Part shown: positions 9,524 to 19,452 of the stretch, piece after piece
Numbering within the stretch: the first letter of the stretch is position 1
Layout of the letters: each line of letters begins with the position of its first letter
From: Polaromonas sp. JS666
GTDB lineage: Bacteria > Pseudomonadota > Gammaproteobacteria > Burkholderiales > Burkholderiaceae_C
Direction of reading: 5' to 3'
DNA length: 64,000 nucleotides
Assembly (NCBI RefSeq): GCF_000013865.1
Contig: NC_007948.1
Coordinates: 3,100,001 to 3,164,000, forward strand
Made by a program: the position numbers and the translations under genes
The notes under the pieces: model-generated
Seen by the model: the letters and a program-made list of their open reading frames with translations, nothing else
Databases searched by the model: none
What the model was told of the DNA's origin: nothing

Positions 9524-10162
9524 TTGTTTTCGATCATACAAGCCGCAGGCTGGCCGATATGGCCTTTGCTTGCCTGCTCCGTCTTGGCGCTTGCGCTGGT
9601 CATTGAGCGTTTTACCAGCCTGAAAACCCCCAAGGTCGCGCCGCCAAGACTGCTTGACGAAGCCATCACGGTCTCCCGTTCCGCCGTACCGGCGCCAGAG
9701 GTGGTGTCGCAACTGGAACAAAACTCGGTTCTTGGCGAGGTGCTGGCCAGCGGGTTTCGTGCCCTGAACGCCAACCCGCGGATCAGCGAGGACGATTTGC
9801 GCTCCATCCTGGAGGGAGCCGGTCGCCAGGCAGCCCACAAGCTGGAGCGTTACCTGGCCGCCCTGGCCACCATTGCCTCTGCTGCGCCCTTGCTGGGACT
9901 GCTGGGCACCGTCATCGGCATGATCGAGATTTTCGGCGCCCAAGCTGGTGCCGGCGGCGTCAGCAGTTCCGGCGGCGGTAACCCGGTGCAGATGGCGCAG
10001 GGTATCTCGATCGCCCTGTACAACACCGCATTCGGGCTGATGGTGGCCATACCATCCCTGATTTTCTGGCGCTATTTCCGGGCCCAGGTTGACGGTTACC
10101 TGCTCACGATGGAGCTGGCTGCGGAGCGCTTCGTGCGCCACCTCAATACGCTGCGGAAATGA
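9524..10162 (+). CDS. exbB: MotA/TolQ/ExbB-type proton channel subunit
   Basis: This is an inner-membrane proton-channel component that with ExbD powers outer-membrane or envelope processes. From the TTG at 9524 (preceded by GGAG 7 bp upstream) the protein is 212 residues and begins FSIIQAAGWPIWPLL, a typical ExbB start. Three membrane segments are visible at about 4-27, 110-140 and 160-185. The pore-region signature APLLGLLGTVIGMIEIF and the third segment with GISIALYNTAFGLMVAIPSL are present. It is followed by exbD, lpxK, trm112 and kdsB, an order typical of Burkholderiales, so the channel may serve the envelope rather than TonB siderophore uptake. No tonB is in the window. Confidence 0.9.
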   Translation: MFSIIQAAGWPIWPLLACSVLALALVIERFTSLKTPKVAPPRLLDEAITVSRSAVPAPEVVSQLEQNSVLGEVLASGFRALNANPRISEDDLRSILEGAGRQAAHKLERYLAALATIASAAPLLGLLGTVIGMIEIFGAQAGAGGVSSSGGGNPVQMAQGISIALYNTAFGLMVAIPSLIFWRYFRAQVDGYLLTMELAAERFVRHLNTLRK

Positions 10163-10164
10163 AT

Positions 10165-10273
10165 ATGGCCCCCACGCTTGCCACTGCGTGTGCTGCGCTG
10201 CCCCCCGAGGGGGCTGAACTTGCTCGGGGCGGCCCTTCGCTGCGTTCAATGGCCCCCACGCTTGCCACTGCGT
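10165..10273. repeat. intergenic repeat between exbB and exbD
   Basis: A 25-bp direct repeat beginning ATGGCCCCCACGCTTGCC occurs at 10165-10189 and 10249-10273. Between the copies lies a palindromic CCCCCCGAGGGGGC core. Related sequence lies at 19296-19385 and 40559-40778. Confidence 0.7.
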
Positions 10274-10289
10274 TTAAAGGGAGCCCCTT

Positions 10290-10718
10290 ATGAACTTTCG
10301 CCCTCACCCGCATGATGAACCGGAGATCAACCTGATCCCCTTTATCGACGTGTTGCTTGTTGTGCTCATCTTCCTGATGCTGTCGACAACCTACAGCAAG
10401 TTCACCGAACTGCAGGTAAAACTACCGGTAGCCGACGCTGAACAGCAGCGCGACTACCCCAAAGAGGTGATCGTCGCAGTCAGCAGCGATGGCCGCTACA
10501 TGGTCAACAAGACCCTGGTGGAAGGCCGCGGGATCGGGGTGCTCGGTGCGGCACTGGTCGAAGCGGCCAAAGCCGGCAAGGACAGCATCATCATCATCAG
10601 CGCCGATGCCAGCGCCACGCACCAGGCGGTCATCACCGTCATGGAAGCGGCCCGCCGCCAGGGGCTGACGCAGATCACCTTTGCCACCCAAAGCAGCGCC
10701 ATGGCCGGCGCGAAATAG
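10290..10718 (+). CDS. exbD: ExbD/TolR family biopolymer transport protein
   Basis: This is the partner of ExbB in the proton-driven energising complex. The 142 residues show a short cytoplasmic N-terminus, one membrane segment (about 13-34, INLIPFIDVLLVVLIFLML) with the conserved functional Asp in PFIDVLLV, and a periplasmic domain. It is separated from exbB by a 127-bp repeat-containing spacer rather than overlapping it, which is unusual for this pair. A strong AGGGAGCCC lies before the start. Confidence 0.93.
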   Translation: MNFRPHPHDEPEINLIPFIDVLLVVLIFLMLSTTYSKFTELQVKLPVADAEQQRDYPKEVIVAVSSDGRYMVNKTLVEGRGIGVLGAALVEAAKAGKDSIIIISADASATHQAVITVMEAARRQGLTQITFATQSSAMAGAK

Positions 10719-10781
10719 ATTTCCGGGCTCTTGCCGGCTCTTCCTTAACCGGCTCTTCCTTAACAACATGGCGAGAAACGC

Positions 10782-11813
10782 GTGAAAAACCTCCTGTTGA
10801 GGACCTGGCTCACACGGGGTTGGCTGGCTCGTCTGCTGTGGCCGCTGGCGCAACTCCACGGCCAGGCCGTACGCCTGCGCCGCGCCTTGTACCGCAGCGG
10901 CATTCTCGAATCCTGTCGTTTTGGGGTTCCCGTGATCGTGGCCGGCAATGTCGTGGCCGGTGGTGCAGGCAAGACGCCACTGGTGATGGCGCTGGTCCGG
11001 CATTTGCAGGCACAAGGCCTGCAAGTCGGCGTGGTGTCGCGCGGCTACGGACGGTCCAGCCATGAAAGTCTTGAGGTGAGCATCGGAACACCAGTGGCCC
11101 AGTCGGGTGATGAACCGGCCCTTATAAAGCGCGCAACCAATGCGCCTGTTTTTGTCGCCAAAAAAAGAGCGGATGCCGTGCGCCGGCTGCTGGCGACATA
11201 CCCCTCCACGGCCGTCGTGGTGTGCGACGACGGCTTGCAGCACTACGCCCTTCAGCGAGATATTGAAATTGCCGTGTTTGACGACCGGGGCGTGGGCAAC
11301 GGCTGGTTGCTGCCGGCTGGCCCACTGCGCGAACCGTGGCCAGGGCGCAGGCAGCAAGGCCTTGACCTGGTGCTGCACACCGGCCTGAAGCCGGCTTTTG
11401 AAGGCTTCACCTCCGGCCGGCAACTCGCCGACCATGCCATCGCTGCCGATGGCAGCCAGATCGCGTTAACCGCGCTGCGGGGCCGCACCTTGGTGGCACT
11501 GGCCGGCATTGCCAATCCCGAAGCCTTCTTTGCCATGCTCAGGGCACGCGGCCTGGTGCTGGAGCAGACCTTGTCCTTGCCGGATCACCACGATTTTGGC
11601 GCCGGCGATCTCGCGGCCTGCGCAGGCAAGACCGTGCTGTGCACCGAAAAAGATGCCGTCAAGCTGTTTGGCAAGCCGGGCCTCGCCTCCTTGCAGCTTC
11701 TGGCCGTTCCCCTGGTGTTTTCGCCCGAACCGGCTTTTTTTGCGGCGCTTGATGCACTCCTGGCGCCTCTGCTTTCTCAATTACCATCAGGCCATGGATA
11801 CCAAACTGCTTGA
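10782..11813 (+). CDS. lpxK: tetraacyldisaccharide 4'-kinase
   Basis: LpxK phosphorylates the 4' position of the lipid A disaccharide precursor at the inner membrane. The 343 residues are near the usual 330. The N-terminus has a hydrophobic membrane-associating stretch, followed by the P-loop variant [25 protein letters not shown], and [11 protein letters not shown] characteristic of LpxK. Its stop codon overlaps trm112 by 20 bp. The position between exbD and kdsB makes this a lipid A/Kdo supply operon. Confidence 0.95.
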   Translation: MKNLLLRTWLTRGWLARLLWPLAQLHGQAVRLRRALYRSGILESCRFGVPVIVAGNVVAGGAGKTPLVMALVRHLQAQGLQVGVVSRGYGRSSHESLEVSIGTPVAQSGDEPALIKRATNAPVFVAKKRADAVRRLLATYPSTAVVVCDDGLQHYALQRDIEIAVFDDRGVGNGWLLPAGPLREPWPGRRQQGLDLVLHTGLKPAFEGFTSGRQLADHAIAADGSQIALTALRGRTLVALAGIANPEAFFAMLRARGLVLEQTLSLPDHHDFGAGDLAACAGKTVLCTEKDAVKLFGKPGLASLQLLAVPLVFSPEPAFFAALDALLAPLLSQLPSGHGYQTA

Positions 11814-11976
11814 ATTGCTGGTCTGCCCCGTGACGAAGGGCCCGCTGGTCTACGACCGTGAAAAACAGGAACTCATCTCCCGCAGCGCACGGCTGGCCTA
11901 CCCGGTACGCGACGGGCTGCCGGTGCTGCTGGAAAGCGAAGCCCGAACCCTGACCGATGAGGAACTGGGTCTGTGA
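11794..11976 (+). CDS. Trm112 family protein
   Basis: The 60-residue protein begins [18 protein letters not shown] and has the [11 protein letters not shown] core of the Trm112/YcaR family. The family folds as a small zinc-ribbon-like domain. Here one Cys is kept and the rest are replaced, as in many bacterial members. It overlaps the end of lpxK by 20 bp in another frame and precedes kdsB, the conserved arrangement. The bacterial role is not settled; eukaryotic Trm112 activates methyltransferases. Confidence 0.92.
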   Translation: MDTKLLELLVCPVTKGPLVYDREKQELISRSARLAYPVRDGLPVLLESEARTLTDEELGL

Positions 11977-11998
11977 TGTTTGCCAATTTCCTGCCCGC

Positions 11999-12772
11999 AT
12001 GAGCATGCGCTTCACTGTCCTCATCCCGGCCCGCCTGGCTTCCACGCGCCTGCCCAACAAACCGCTGGCCGACATGGGCGGCGCACCCATGGTCGTGCGG
12101 GTGGCGCAGCGTGCCATGCAAAGCACAGCTGCCCGCACGGTGGTCGCGACCGACAGCACCGACATCATCGACAAATGCGCGGCGTTTGGCGTTGCAGCGG
12201 TACTGACCCGTGCCGACCATCCCAGCGGCAGCGACCGGCTGGCTGAAGCCTGCACCGCACTCGGCCTGGCTGACGATGACATCGTTGTGAATGTGCAGGG
12301 TGACGAGCCCCTGATCGACCCGGCCCTGATCGACGCGGTGGCGCGCCTGCTCAATGAACGCCCTGACTGTGCGATGAGCACGGCGGCGCATTCGATTGAC
12401 CAGATGGCTGACCTGCTCAATCCCAATGTGGTCAAGGTGGTGCTGGATGCGCGCCAGACCGCGTTGTACTTCAGCCGTTCGCCCATCCCCGCGGCACGGG
12501 ACTTTGCCGGCAAACCCTGGTGGGAAGATGGCGAAAAGGGCTGCAAGCTGCCCAAACCGCTGCGCCACGTCGGCATCTATGGCTATCGCGTCGGCTTCCT
12601 GCGGCAGTTTCCCACCCTGCCCCAGGCCCCGCTGGAGCAACTGGAGTCGCTGGAACAGCTGCGCGCGCTCTGGCATGGCCACCGGATTGCCGTGCACATT
12701 ACCGATGAAGCGCCCGGCCCCGGTGTGGATACGCCGGAAGACCTGGCCAGGGCACGCCAGTTCTTTCCATAG
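11999..12772 (+). CDS. kdsB: 3-deoxy-manno-octulosonate cytidylyltransferase
   Basis: KdsB activates Kdo as CMP-Kdo for lipopolysaccharide core assembly. The product is 257 residues from the ATG at 11999, or 255 from the next ATG at 12005; the E. coli protein is 248. [18 protein letters not shown] is the nucleotide-binding start, and [20 protein letters not shown] and [12 protein letters not shown] are family motifs. Its 5' end is 22 bp past the trm112 stop, consistent with one transcript from exbB or exbD. Confidence 0.95.
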   Translation: MSMRFTVLIPARLASTRLPNKPLADMGGAPMVVRVAQRAMQSTAARTVVATDSTDIIDKCAAFGVAAVLTRADHPSGSDRLAEACTALGLADDDIVVNVQGDEPLIDPALIDAVARLLNERPDCAMSTAAHSIDQMADLLNPNVVKVVLDARQTALYFSRSPIPAARDFAGKPWWEDGEKGCKLPKPLRHVGIYGYRVGFLRQFPTLPQAPLEQLESLEQLRALWHGHRIAVHITDEAPGPGVDTPEDLARARQFFP

Positions 12773-12933
12773 CAGCCCGATCAGCCTGCACCGGCTGTGT
12801 AAGCTGCCGTCAGGGGCGTGCATGCTATCCTTGCACAAGAAACAGGCGTGAGGTTTGCGTGACGTGCCCCTCAACACCTGACAAGCAGCCCATGGAGATA
12901 CCGGCGCGCCGGACTCCCGGGTTGCCTTCCTGA

Positions 12934-13614
<681 letters not shown>

Positions 13615-13665
13615 GGCGACCCGAAAGGCCTTCGGGCCATCCTGAAGACGGCATGGCGCCGGGCC

Positions 13666-14616
13666 TCAGCCCAGCAAACGAAGCATCAGGTCTATCCGCG
13701 CCTTCACCGGACTCAACCCCTGCGAATCGGGAATGAGATCACCCGGTTTGGGCAACACCCGGCCATTGGGGCAGCGCGTTGCGCGAACCACGCTGACGCC
13801 GGCGGCCTGCGCCTTGAGCAAAGCAGCTTCCAGTGCCTGATGTACGGTGCCGTTGCCCGTAGTGGCGACAACCAGGCCCCGGACGCCTTGCTGCATAAGG
13901 GCTTGCACCACGGCGCCACGGGCACCGGCGTGACTCATGACGATTTCAACATGCGGCCAGTCCGTGGCGTCGTCGAGGGCTGCCATTATTTTCGTGGCGT
14001 CCGGCGCCCGGCTTGCGTCAGCTTCAGGCCAATTCCTCAATAACCTCAGGCTACCCTCCTCGACATAGCCCAGCGGGCCCGCGTCGCCCGAACTGAACGC
14101 GTCCACCTGGTAGGGATGCACCTTCTGCACGTCCCGCGCAGTGTGGACGGAGCCAGCGCAGACGGCCACCACCCCTTTCGCCCCGGAGTGCCGGGCCACG
14201 GCCACGGCATCGAGCACGTTCTGCGGGCCGTCCGGTACCAGGGCCGTTGCCGGGCGCATGGCACAGGTCAGCACCACCGGCTTGGCGGGACCGCAGACTG
14301 CCTGTAAAAAATACGCGGTCTCTTCGAGCGTGTCGGTGCCGTGGACAACAACGATCCCTGCGACATCAGGCTGCGCCAGAAAATGGTTGACGCGTCCGGC
14401 CAGTTTCGCCCACACGGCAAAGCTCATGTCCTTGCTGTCAAGCTGCGCAACCTGCTCGGCGATCAATGGGCCGGCATCGGCCAGCCCGGGAATCGCCGCC
14501 ACCAGCTGCTCAATACCGACTTCCGCCGCGGTGTAACCGATATTGTCCGAGGCCGAGGCTGCGCGACCGGCAATCGTGCCGCCGGTACCCAAAATCACAA
14601 TGGTTTGACGATTCAT
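13666..14616 (-). CDS. L-asparaginase (type I/II family)
   Basis: This enzyme hydrolyses asparagine to aspartate and ammonia. The 316 residues show both active-site signatures: ILGTGGTIAGRA with the nucleophilic Thr, and IVVVHGTDTLEETAYFL with the second Thr-Asp pair. GTVHQALEAAL is also typical. No signal peptide is visible (begins MNRQTIVILGTGG), so it is probably cytoplasmic. It is transcribed divergently from lexA and its start lies within 30 bp of the first SOS box, so LexA might touch its promoter, which is inference. Confidence 0.9.
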   Translation of the reverse strand: MNRQTIVILGTGGTIAGRAASASDNIGYTAAEVGIEQLVAAIPGLADAGPLIAEQVAQLDSKDMSFAVWAKLAGRVNHFLAQPDVAGIVVVHGTDTLEETAYFLQAVCGPAKPVVLTCAMRPATALVPDGPQNVLDAVAVARHSGAKGVVAVCAGSVHTARDVQKVHPYQVDAFSSGDAGPLGYVEEGSLRLLRNWPEADASRAPDATKIMAALDDATDWPHVEIVMSHAGARGAVVQALMQQGVRGLVVATTGNGTVHQALEAALLKAQAAGVSVVRATRCPNGRVLPKPGDLIPDSQGLSPVKARIDLMLRLLG

Positions 14617-14643
14617 ATGGAGGGACTTGCGTTCTTTTAAAAA

Positions 14644-14659
14644 CTGGATGAAAATACAG
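14644..14659. promoter_or_regulatory. LexA-binding site (SOS box) 1
   Basis: CTGGATGAAAATACAG fits the CTG-N10-CAG LexA operator pattern. It lies about 98 bp upstream of the lexA start and 27 bp upstream of the asparaginase start. Confidence 0.8.
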
Positions 14660-14662
14660 TTA

Positions 14663-14678
14663 CTGGATATTAAAACAG
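14663..14678. promoter_or_regulatory. LexA-binding site (SOS box) 2
   Basis: CTGGATATTAAAACAG is a second CTG-N10-CAG operator, 19 bp from the first start to start, roughly two helical turns. Tandem boxes are typical of autoregulated lexA genes. Confidence 0.8.
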
Positions 14679-14756
14679 GTCACTACAACAGATGACGCAC
14701 GCGACAACCCCGGGTTGCCCGGCGCACTCAACCTGAGAAACCAAGGAGTCCTGGTC

Positions 14757-15461
14757 ATGAGCATATTGAACGATTTTTCGCACTTATCCTCCGAAGGTCC
14801 CAAGCTCACGGCACGGCAGCAGCAAATCCTGGAATTGATCCAGAGCGCCATCACCCGCACCGGCGCGCCGCCAACCCGCGCCGAAATCGCCAACGAATTG
14901 GGCTTCAAGTCTGCCAACGCCGCTGAAGAGCACCTGCAAGCCCTGGCCCGCAAAGGCGTGATTGAACTGGTCAGCGGCACCTCGCGCGGCATACGCCTGC
15001 GCAGCGATACCTTGCGCTCCATCCACGAATCCAGAGTCAAACAGTTTTCCCTGCCGTTGCAAAGCCTGGCCCAACTCGCCCTGCCTCTGGTGGGGCGGGT
15101 TGCTGCTGGCAGCCCGATTCTCGCGCAGGAACACATCGAGCAGACCTATTATTTTGAAAGCAGCCTGTTCCAGCGACAGCCCGATTACCTGCTCAAGGTG
15201 CGTGGCATGAGCATGCGGGACGCCGGCATCATCGACGGCGATCTGCTGGCCGTCAAGCAGGCCAAGGAAGCCAGGAACGGCCAAATTGTCGTGGCCCGTA
15301 TCGGCGACGAAGTGACGGTCAAGCGTTTTAGGCGCACCAAGCATCTGATTGAATTGTTGCCTGAGAACCCGGACTTCAAAACCATTGTGGTCGAGCCCGG
15401 CGAGCCCTTCGAGCTCGAGGGCCTGGCCGTCGGTTTGATCCGCAACACCATGCTCATCTAG
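14757..15461 (+). CDS. lexA: LexA repressor
   Basis: This is the SOS-response repressor, which self-cleaves when RecA filaments form. From the ATG at 14757 the protein is 234 residues, longer than E. coli LexA (202). It has a winged HTH (about 15-80, [22 protein letters not shown]). The Ala117-Gly118 cleavage site lies in GRVAAGSPI, and the catalytic dyad is Ser152 (GMSMRDAG) and Lys189. The extra length is an N-terminal extension before LTARQQQIL and a longer linker. Two SOS boxes upstream indicate autoregulation. Confidence 0.95.
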   Translation: MSILNDFSHLSSEGPKLTARQQQILELIQSAITRTGAPPTRAEIANELGFKSANAAEEHLQALARKGVIELVSGTSRGIRLRSDTLRSIHESRVKQFSLPLQSLAQLALPLVGRVAAGSPILAQEHIEQTYYFESSLFQRQPDYLLKVRGMSMRDAGIIDGDLLAVKQAKEARNGQIVVARIGDEVTVKRFRRTKHLIELLPENPDFKTIVVEPGEPFELEGLAVGLIRNTMLI

Positions 15462-15610
15462 TCAACCCCTTTCCGGCCGCGCGACAGGTGGCGGGCGTTT
15501 GGTCATTGATTGACCAACACCCTGGCGTTGCGGCCCCACTGGCGATTAGCCAGTCCGAAATCCTGCCTGTAAACATTGGGGTGCAAGCCCCTCTAATTCA
15601 GGAGTTCATC

Positions 15611-15979
15611 ATGGGAATCGTCAGTTTTTCAAATTCACCCGTGCTCTCGGTTTTACTCGCCCCCATGCAAGCCTTGGCGGCGTGGTTTGTGACTGCGCAG
15701 TCCGCTTCAGACCCGTTTGCCACCCCAGCTCGCGCCCGGCGCGCACCTCACCAGCTGGCCGTACCCTTCAAGCCCGGCAGCATTCCCTCCCGGCGGCGCG
15801 CGGCCGCTGCACATGCCGCGGCAGCAAAAACCTCCGGCTCCAGCCGCTTGAAGGTGGTGCGCGAGTTTGACGCTGCCGTCGGCCCTGCTTGCGCTGGCCG
15901 CATGGTCATATCGGGTCGCATGTCTGATGTCTGTGCAGAACTCGAGCGCATGGCTCAGCGCGAGACCGCAGTCCAGTAA
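15611..15979 (+). CDS. hypothetical protein, Arg/Ala-rich
   Basis: The family is not recognised with certainty. From the ATG at 15611 (preceded by CAGGAG) the product is 122 residues. It has a short hydrophobic N-terminus (about 9-30), an Arg/Ala/Pro-rich middle (RARRAPHQ, SRRRAAAAHAAAAK) and a more ordered C-terminus ending RMVISGRMSDVCAELERMA. That C-terminal pattern looks like a conserved short domain of hypothetical proteins in related bacteria. It stands between lexA and a dehydrogenase with no clear operon partner. Confidence 0.6.
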   Translation: MGIVSFSNSPVLSVLLAPMQALAAWFVTAQSASDPFATPARARRAPHQLAVPFKPGSIPSRRRAAAAHAAAAKTSGSSRLKVVREFDAAVGPACAGRMVISGRMSDVCAELERMAQRETAVQ

Positions 15980-16172
15980 AGCGTGCTTACCTTCGAGCCG
16001 GCCCAATCCGCTGGCCATGGTGGTGCCGTGGCGCCGTGGTGCAGCGGCGCAATGCACCCACTGACCCCTTGAATAGCCCGGGCAGGGGGACAGGTTGCCT
16101 TCCGATACAAGTTGACGGCTTTCGGGCGCCCCTGTCCGAAGGGAAGAAAAATCTTGCAGGCACAATATCGGC

Positions 16173-17180
16173 ATGAATATTGTGATCCTCGATGACTACC
16201 AGGATGCAGTGCGAAAACTGAACTGCGCCGCGAAACTGGACGCCTACCCTGCCAAGGTCTACACCAACACGGTCAAAGGCATAGGCCAGCTGTCCGTCCG
16301 GCTCAAGGATGCCGACGTAATCGTGCTGATTCGCGAACGAACCCAGCTAAACAGGCAGGTGATTGAAAAACTCCCCAAACTCAAGCTGATTGCCCAAACC
16401 GGCCGCGTCGGTAGCCATATCGATGTTGCGGCCTGCACCGAGCGCGGCGTTGCGGTGGCGGAAGGCGTGGGGTCACCAACCGCACCTGCCGAGCTGACCT
16501 GGGCGTTGGTGATGGCCGCGATGCGACGCATTCCCCACTATGTATCGCACTTGAAGCACGGCGCCTGGCAGCAAGCTGGCCTCAAGGCCGCATCCATGCC
16601 CCCCAATTTTGGTATTGGCTCAGTCCTCAAGGGCAAGACATTGGGCGTCTGGAGCTACGGCAAGATCGGACAAATCATTGCAGGCTATGGCCGGGCGTTT
16701 GGCATGCGCGTGATCGTCTGGGGCCGGGAAGCATCGCTGGAGCGGGCGCAGGCTGACGGTTTTGAAATTGCCGACAGCAAAGCCGAATTTTTCGAACAAA
16801 GTGACGTGCTCAGTTTGCACCTGCGGCTGCATGATGAAACACGCGGCATCGTGACCCTCGAAGATCTGTCGCGTATGAAACCAACGGCCTTGTTGGTCAA
16901 TACCTCACGGGCCGAGCTGATCGAGCCCGAGGCCCTGATTGCCGCGCTGAACCGCGGACGCCCGGGACTGGCGGCTGTTGATGTCTTTGAGTCCGAACCC
17001 ATTTTGCAAGGCCACGCACTGCTGCGGCTGGAAAACTGCATCTGCACGCCGCACATAGGCTATGTGGAGCAGGACAGTTATGAAATGTATTTCGGGGCGG
17101 CCTTTGACAATGTCGTGAACTTCATCAAGGGAACCCCGACGAACATCGTCAACCCCGGTGCGCTGCAGGTACGCCGCTGA
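16173..17180 (+). CDS. D-isomer-specific 2-hydroxyacid dehydrogenase family protein
   Basis: This is an NAD(P)-dependent oxidoreductase of the D-2-hydroxyacid dehydrogenase superfamily, 335 residues. GRVGSHIDVAACTERGVAVAEG is the start of the NAD-domain loop. The Rossmann motif is in LGVWSYGKIGQIIAGYGRAF, followed by the catalytic Arg in LLVNTSRAELIE, the Glu in VFESEPI, and the His in CTPHIGYV. The usual GxGxxG reads G-x-W-x-Y-G here, an atypical dinucleotide loop. The substrate cannot be assigned; related proteins are annotated as phosphoglycerate or glyoxylate/hydroxypyruvate reductases. Confidence 0.88.
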   Translation: MNIVILDDYQDAVRKLNCAAKLDAYPAKVYTNTVKGIGQLSVRLKDADVIVLIRERTQLNRQVIEKLPKLKLIAQTGRVGSHIDVAACTERGVAVAEGVGSPTAPAELTWALVMAAMRRIPHYVSHLKHGAWQQAGLKAASMPPNFGIGSVLKGKTLGVWSYGKIGQIIAGYGRAFGMRVIVWGREASLERAQADGFEIADSKAEFFEQSDVLSLHLRLHDETRGIVTLEDLSRMKPTALLVNTSRAELIEPEALIAALNRGRPGLAAVDVFESEPILQGHALLRLENCICTPHIGYVEQDSYEMYFGAAFDNVVNFIKGTPTNIVNPGALQVRR

Positions 17181-17447
17181 TTTTCCCTGATGCCGGGCAC
17201 CACCGGCTACGGTAAAGCTCAGCAAGGCTGCACCCACACAGGCGATCCGCAGTCGGATGCAGCTACGCGGCTCGGGCTGCCGGCCAATTCTGCGGGAAGT
17301 TCCCAGGGTCGATGCCTAACCGTTCGGTTCCACGCCGGGCGTGGATTTTCAGCGCACTGTCGGGCCGGCTGGGCCGGCTGAAATGCCGCGAAGGTCCAAC
17401 GATCCTAGAAACAGCAGTTGACCGCTCGCAAACTTTAGGAAAGCCGC
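17181..17447. other. non-coding stretch after dehydrogenase gene
   Basis: This GC-rich stretch holds no supported gene. An AGGA ribosome-binding-like sequence at its end precedes the interrupted reading frame at 17448. Confidence 0.4.
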
Positions 17448-17732
17448 ATGCCCACTGACTTTCCCCTCTTCGATGGCGTTTACCTTCTGGGTGACAGCGC
17501 TATGCGCCCGGTGGCACCATGCCGGGCGCGCCATGCTGCGTTGTCACGCCTTGCCTGGCACGCCGATCACGGCGCACTCGGACGCGTCCGACTGCCGTTT
17601 CCAGGATGATCAAACCCGACCAGGCGGCCCGAATCCGATGCACGGCTCGACGGTGCGTCAGCAGAATTTCGTCGCTATCTTCATCGCGCCAGCCAGCCCG
17701 GCCAGATTGATATCAGCCGCTGCGGCGTCTGA
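17448..17732 (+). pseudogene. possible small gene interrupted by in-frame TGA
   Basis: An ATG 7 bp after AGGA opens a 53-codon frame beginning MPTDFPLFDGVYLLGDSA and ending RVRLPFPG before a TGA at 17607-17609. The same frame continues for 40 more codons (contains SAEFRRYLHRASQPGQIDI) to a second TGA at 17730. Both halves have protein-like composition, so this may be a 94-codon gene with one nonsense change, or a 53-residue gene. The family is not recognised. Selenocysteine use is unlikely, as no SECIS-like hairpin was noticed. Confidence 0.35.
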
Positions 17733-17772
17733 TACGGTCGCAATGCCGGGCCCTGCGTAATAATCCATTTCC

Positions 17773-19290
17773 ATGAAACCAATTTACAAAACCGTTGGCA
17801 TCGTTGGCACGGGTGCCATGGGCCGTGGCATTGCCCAGATTGCGGCGCAAGCCGGGAGTGTCGTCAAGTTGATGGACAACCAGGCGGGCGCGGCGGAAAA
17901 GGCGCGGGAGGCCATCTGCGCGCAGTGGGACAAGCTGGTGGAAAAAGGCCGGATGGAAACCACCGCTGCGACCAGCCACAAGGCCAGCCTTCTGACGGCC
18001 GGCACGCTGGCCGATCTGGCGGACTGCGATCTGATTGTTGAAGCCATTGTGGAGCGGCTGGACGTCAAGAAAGCCCTGTTCGCCGAACTCGAGACCATCG
18101 TGTCGGCGCAAACCGTGCTTGCCACCAACACCTCGTCGCTGTCCGTGACCGCCATTGCGGCCGCGCTCAAACACCCGGAACGCTTTGCCGGCTACCACTT
18201 TTTTAATCCCGTTCCGCTGATGAAGGTGGTGGAGGTCATCGCCGGCCTGAAAACTGATGCGGCGGTGTGCAGCGCACTGGCCGACTACGCCCGCCAGATG
18301 GGGCACACGCCGGTGCAGGCCCAGGACACTCCCGGCTTCATCGTCAACCATGCGGGGCGGGGCTATGGCACCGAAGCGCTGCGCATCGTCAGCGAAGGCG
18401 TGGCTGATTTCGCCACCATAGACCGCATCCTGCGGGACCAGGCCGGCTTCAAGCTGGGCCCCTTCGAGTTGATGGACCTGACCGCGCTGGACGTATCGCA
18501 TCCCGTGATGGAGTCCATTTACCACCAGTACTACGAGGAAGCGCGCTACCGCCCCAGCGTGATCACGGCGCAGCGGCTGGCAGGCGGCATGCTCGGCCGC
18601 AAGACCGGCGAAGGCTTTTACCGCTATGCCGACGGTGTGATGCAGCTTCCGGCCGAAGCACCCGTACCCCGGGTCGCCGAGATGCCGCCGGTCTGGGTGT
18701 CACCCAGAGCGTCCCGGCGCTCGGAGTTGCTGCAATTGCTGAAAAATCTCGGCGCCAAGATCGAAACCGGCCAGTCCGCATCGCCCCAGGCCCTGATGGT
18801 GGTGGCGCCCCTGGGATTTGACATCACCACGGTGGCCGTGGTGGAGCGGCTGGACCCGGCGCGTACCGTGGGTATAGACATGCTGATTGATGACGCGGCG
18901 ACCCGGCGGCGGGTCCTGGCCACCAACCCGGCCACCCGCACCGACATGCGCGACGCCGCCCATGCCCTGTTCGCCCGGGACGGCAAGGCGGTGAGCGTGA
19001 TACGGGACAGCGGCGGATTTGTCACGCAGCGCGTCGTGGCCACCATCGTCAACATTGCCAGTGATATCTGCCAGCAAGGCATCTGCAGCCCGAAAGATCT
19101 TGAAACCGCCGTGACGCTGGGGCTGGGCTACCCGCTCGGGCCGCTCGCCATGGGCGACCGCTACGGGCCCACCAACGTGCTGGAGGTGCTGTTCAACATG
19201 CAAACCGTCTATGGCGACCAGCGCTACCGCCCTTCCCCGTGGCTGCGCCGCCGCGGCGCCATTGGCCTGAGCCTGATGCATGAAGAGTGA
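17773..19290 (+). CDS. 3-hydroxyacyl-CoA dehydrogenase (PaaH/PaaC-like)
   Basis: This enzyme oxidises 3-hydroxyacyl-CoA to 3-oxoacyl-CoA with NAD. The 505 residues comprise an N-terminal Rossmann domain (VGIVGTGAMGRGIAQIAAQAG at about 7-27), the catalytic HFFNPVPLMKVVEVI with the active His, a first C-terminal 3HCDH domain (about 190-290), and a second 3HCDH domain (about 410-495). This double arrangement is that of PaaH of phenylacetate degradation (475 residues in E. coli). The enoyl-CoA hydratase gene follows 162 bp downstream. No paaABCDE epoxidase genes are here, so a general beta-oxidation role is equally possible. Confidence 0.9.
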   Translation: MKPIYKTVGIVGTGAMGRGIAQIAAQAGSVVKLMDNQAGAAEKAREAICAQWDKLVEKGRMETTAATSHKASLLTAGTLADLADCDLIVEAIVERLDVKKALFAELETIVSAQTVLATNTSSLSVTAIAAALKHPERFAGYHFFNPVPLMKVVEVIAGLKTDAAVCSALADYARQMGHTPVQAQDTPGFIVNHAGRGYGTEALRIVSEGVADFATIDRILRDQAGFKLGPFELMDLTALDVSHPVMESIYHQYYEEARYRPSVITAQRLAGGMLGRKTGEGFYRYADGVMQLPAEAPVPRVAEMPPVWVSPRASRRSELLQLLKNLGAKIETGQSASPQALMVVAPLGFDITTVAVVERLDPARTVGIDMLIDDAATRRRVLATNPATRTDMRDAAHALFARDGKAVSVIRDSGGFVTQRVVATIVNIASDICQQGICSPKDLETAVTLGLGYPLGPLAMGDRYGPTNVLEVLFNMQTVYGDQRYRPSPWLRRRGAIGLSLMHEE

Positions 19291-19295
19291 GACAC

Positions 19296-19385
19296 CCCCT
19301 TCGGATGCTCACTTCGTGTAGCACCTTCCCCCCTCCAGGGGGCGGCGCCTGCGGCCTGGCGAAGCCAGTTCCGCGGCCCCCATTG
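19296..19385. repeat. Comamonadaceae-type intergenic repeat
   Basis: It includes CTTCCCCCCTCCAGGGGGCGG and GCGAAGCCAGTTCCGCGGCCCC. It shares the terminal GCCxGTTCCGCGGCCCC block with 40559-40778. Confidence 0.6.
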
Positions 19386-19452
19386 GTAAGTGGACTTGTA
19401 CGGGGACTCGGTCCCTGCCTATTTCTCATTTCGATGCATTGGAAAAACTGAC

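Noticed and set aside
17607..17609. Selenocysteine codon within the interrupted reading frame
   Set aside because: No SECIS-like hairpin was noticed just downstream, and the product matches no selenoprotein family I know.
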